DNA of 5,611 nt from an uncultured Flavobacteriales bacterium (GTDB taxonomy: Bacteria; Bacteroidota; Bacteroidia; Flavobacteriales_D; Sanyastnellaceae), in the NCBI GenBank assembly GCA_937897625.1, contig CALCNZ010000172.1, positions 1 to 5,611 on the forward strand, written 5' to 3'. Under the pieces are notes generated by a model. That model ran no database searches and was not told the DNA's origin. It saw nothing but the letters and a program-made list of their open reading frames with translations. Made by a program: the position numbers and the translations under genes. Positions 5,340-5,611 of the stretch are shown here, in pieces (the stretch's first letter is position 1; each line of letters opens with the position of its first letter).

Positions 5340-5382
5340 CGAATAATTTTCAAAATGGACTTCGAATGTTCATTTTTGTGGA

Positions 5383-5611
5383 ATGAAAAAAATACTTGTC
5401 GCAAACCGTGGTGAAATTGCGTTGCGCATTATGCGCTCTGCGAAAGAAATGGGAATTGCAACTGTTGCTATTTATAGTGAAGCCGATCGTAACGCACCGT
5501 TCGTAAAATATGCCGATGAGGCCGTTTGCGTAGGTCCTCCTCCTTCCAACCAATCGTATTTGCAAGCAGATAAGATTATTGAAATCTGTAAGGAATTAGG
5601 GGTTGAAGATC
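5383..5611 (+). CDS. accC: Biotin carboxylase subunit of an acyl-CoA carboxylase, 5' part only
   Basis: Only the first 76 codons are present; the gene continues past the right edge. The protein begins MKKILVANRGEIALRIMRSA, the highly conserved N-terminal motif of biotin carboxylases. AIYSEADRNAPFVKYADEAV (30-49) and the VGPPPSNQSYL segment follow, all part of the biotin carboxylase N-terminal domain. In the family the enzyme uses ATP and bicarbonate to carboxylate the biotin on the carrier protein, the first half-reaction of acetyl- or propionyl-CoA carboxylase, in the cytoplasm. The SEADRNAP and NQSYL wording resembles, from memory, the Bacteroidota form linked to propionyl/acetyl-CoA carboxylase rather than the fatty-acid AccC, so the symbol is a family label. 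It starts 43 bases after the anti-sigma gene, and that gap holds no clear terminator, so read-through is possible. Confidence 0.93.
   Translation, partial: MKKILVANRGEIALRIMRSAKEMGIATVAIYSEADRNAPFVKYADEAVCVGPPPSNQSYLQADKIIEICKELGVED

Noticed and set aside
5371..5378. CATTTTTG upstream of the biotin carboxylase as a -7 promoter element
   Set aside because: It lacks the leading TA and has no well-placed -33 TTTG, so it is too weak to list as a promoter.

Overview
The window looks like chromosome of a member of the Bacteroidota, most likely a flavobacterium-type organism (order Flavobacteriales; family not determinable here). The reasons are moderate-to-low GC, tightly packed genes without clear Shine-Dalgarno sequences, two ECF sigma factor modules with short single-pass partner proteins lacking a zinc-binding motif, and a Spy/CpxP-like secreted protein of the kind found beside ECF sigma genes in flavobacteria. 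This placement is inference from gene families, not a database result.

Left half, minus strand, read from right to left: aat (leucyl/phenylalanyl-tRNA-protein transferase), then a compact four-gene cluster of ECF sigma factor, small single-pass putative anti-sigma protein, secreted Spy/CpxP-like protein and membrane-anchored SRPBCC protein. The last three junctions are a 17-base overlap, a 7-base gap and a 23-base gap, so these four genes are probably one transcript. A truncated secreted protein of the vanadium-dependent haloperoxidase (PAP2-like) type lies downstream and runs off the left edge.

Right half, plus strand: a NudL-type Nudix hydrolase (probable CoA pyrophosphatase) diverges from aat across a 44-base gap. 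It is followed by a second ECF sigma factor, overlapped by ATGA with a larger single-pass anti-sigma protein, and finally by the start of a biotin carboxylase that runs off the right edge.

The window thus holds two unrelated-looking ECF sigma/anti-sigma pairs, in opposite orientation, flanking two housekeeping genes. Module one probably couples an envelope signal to production of its own periplasmic and membrane-associated client proteins. Module two is only the sigma/anti-sigma pair.

The most unusual element is a 114-base block of near-identical 15-base repeats with two perfect hairpins, inserted in frame just after the membrane helix of the first anti-sigma protein. The repeat unit is free of stop codons in all six frames. 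It looks like a palindromic repeat element that has been accommodated inside a gene. No RNA genes, CRISPR arrays, insertion sequences or replication origins were seen.
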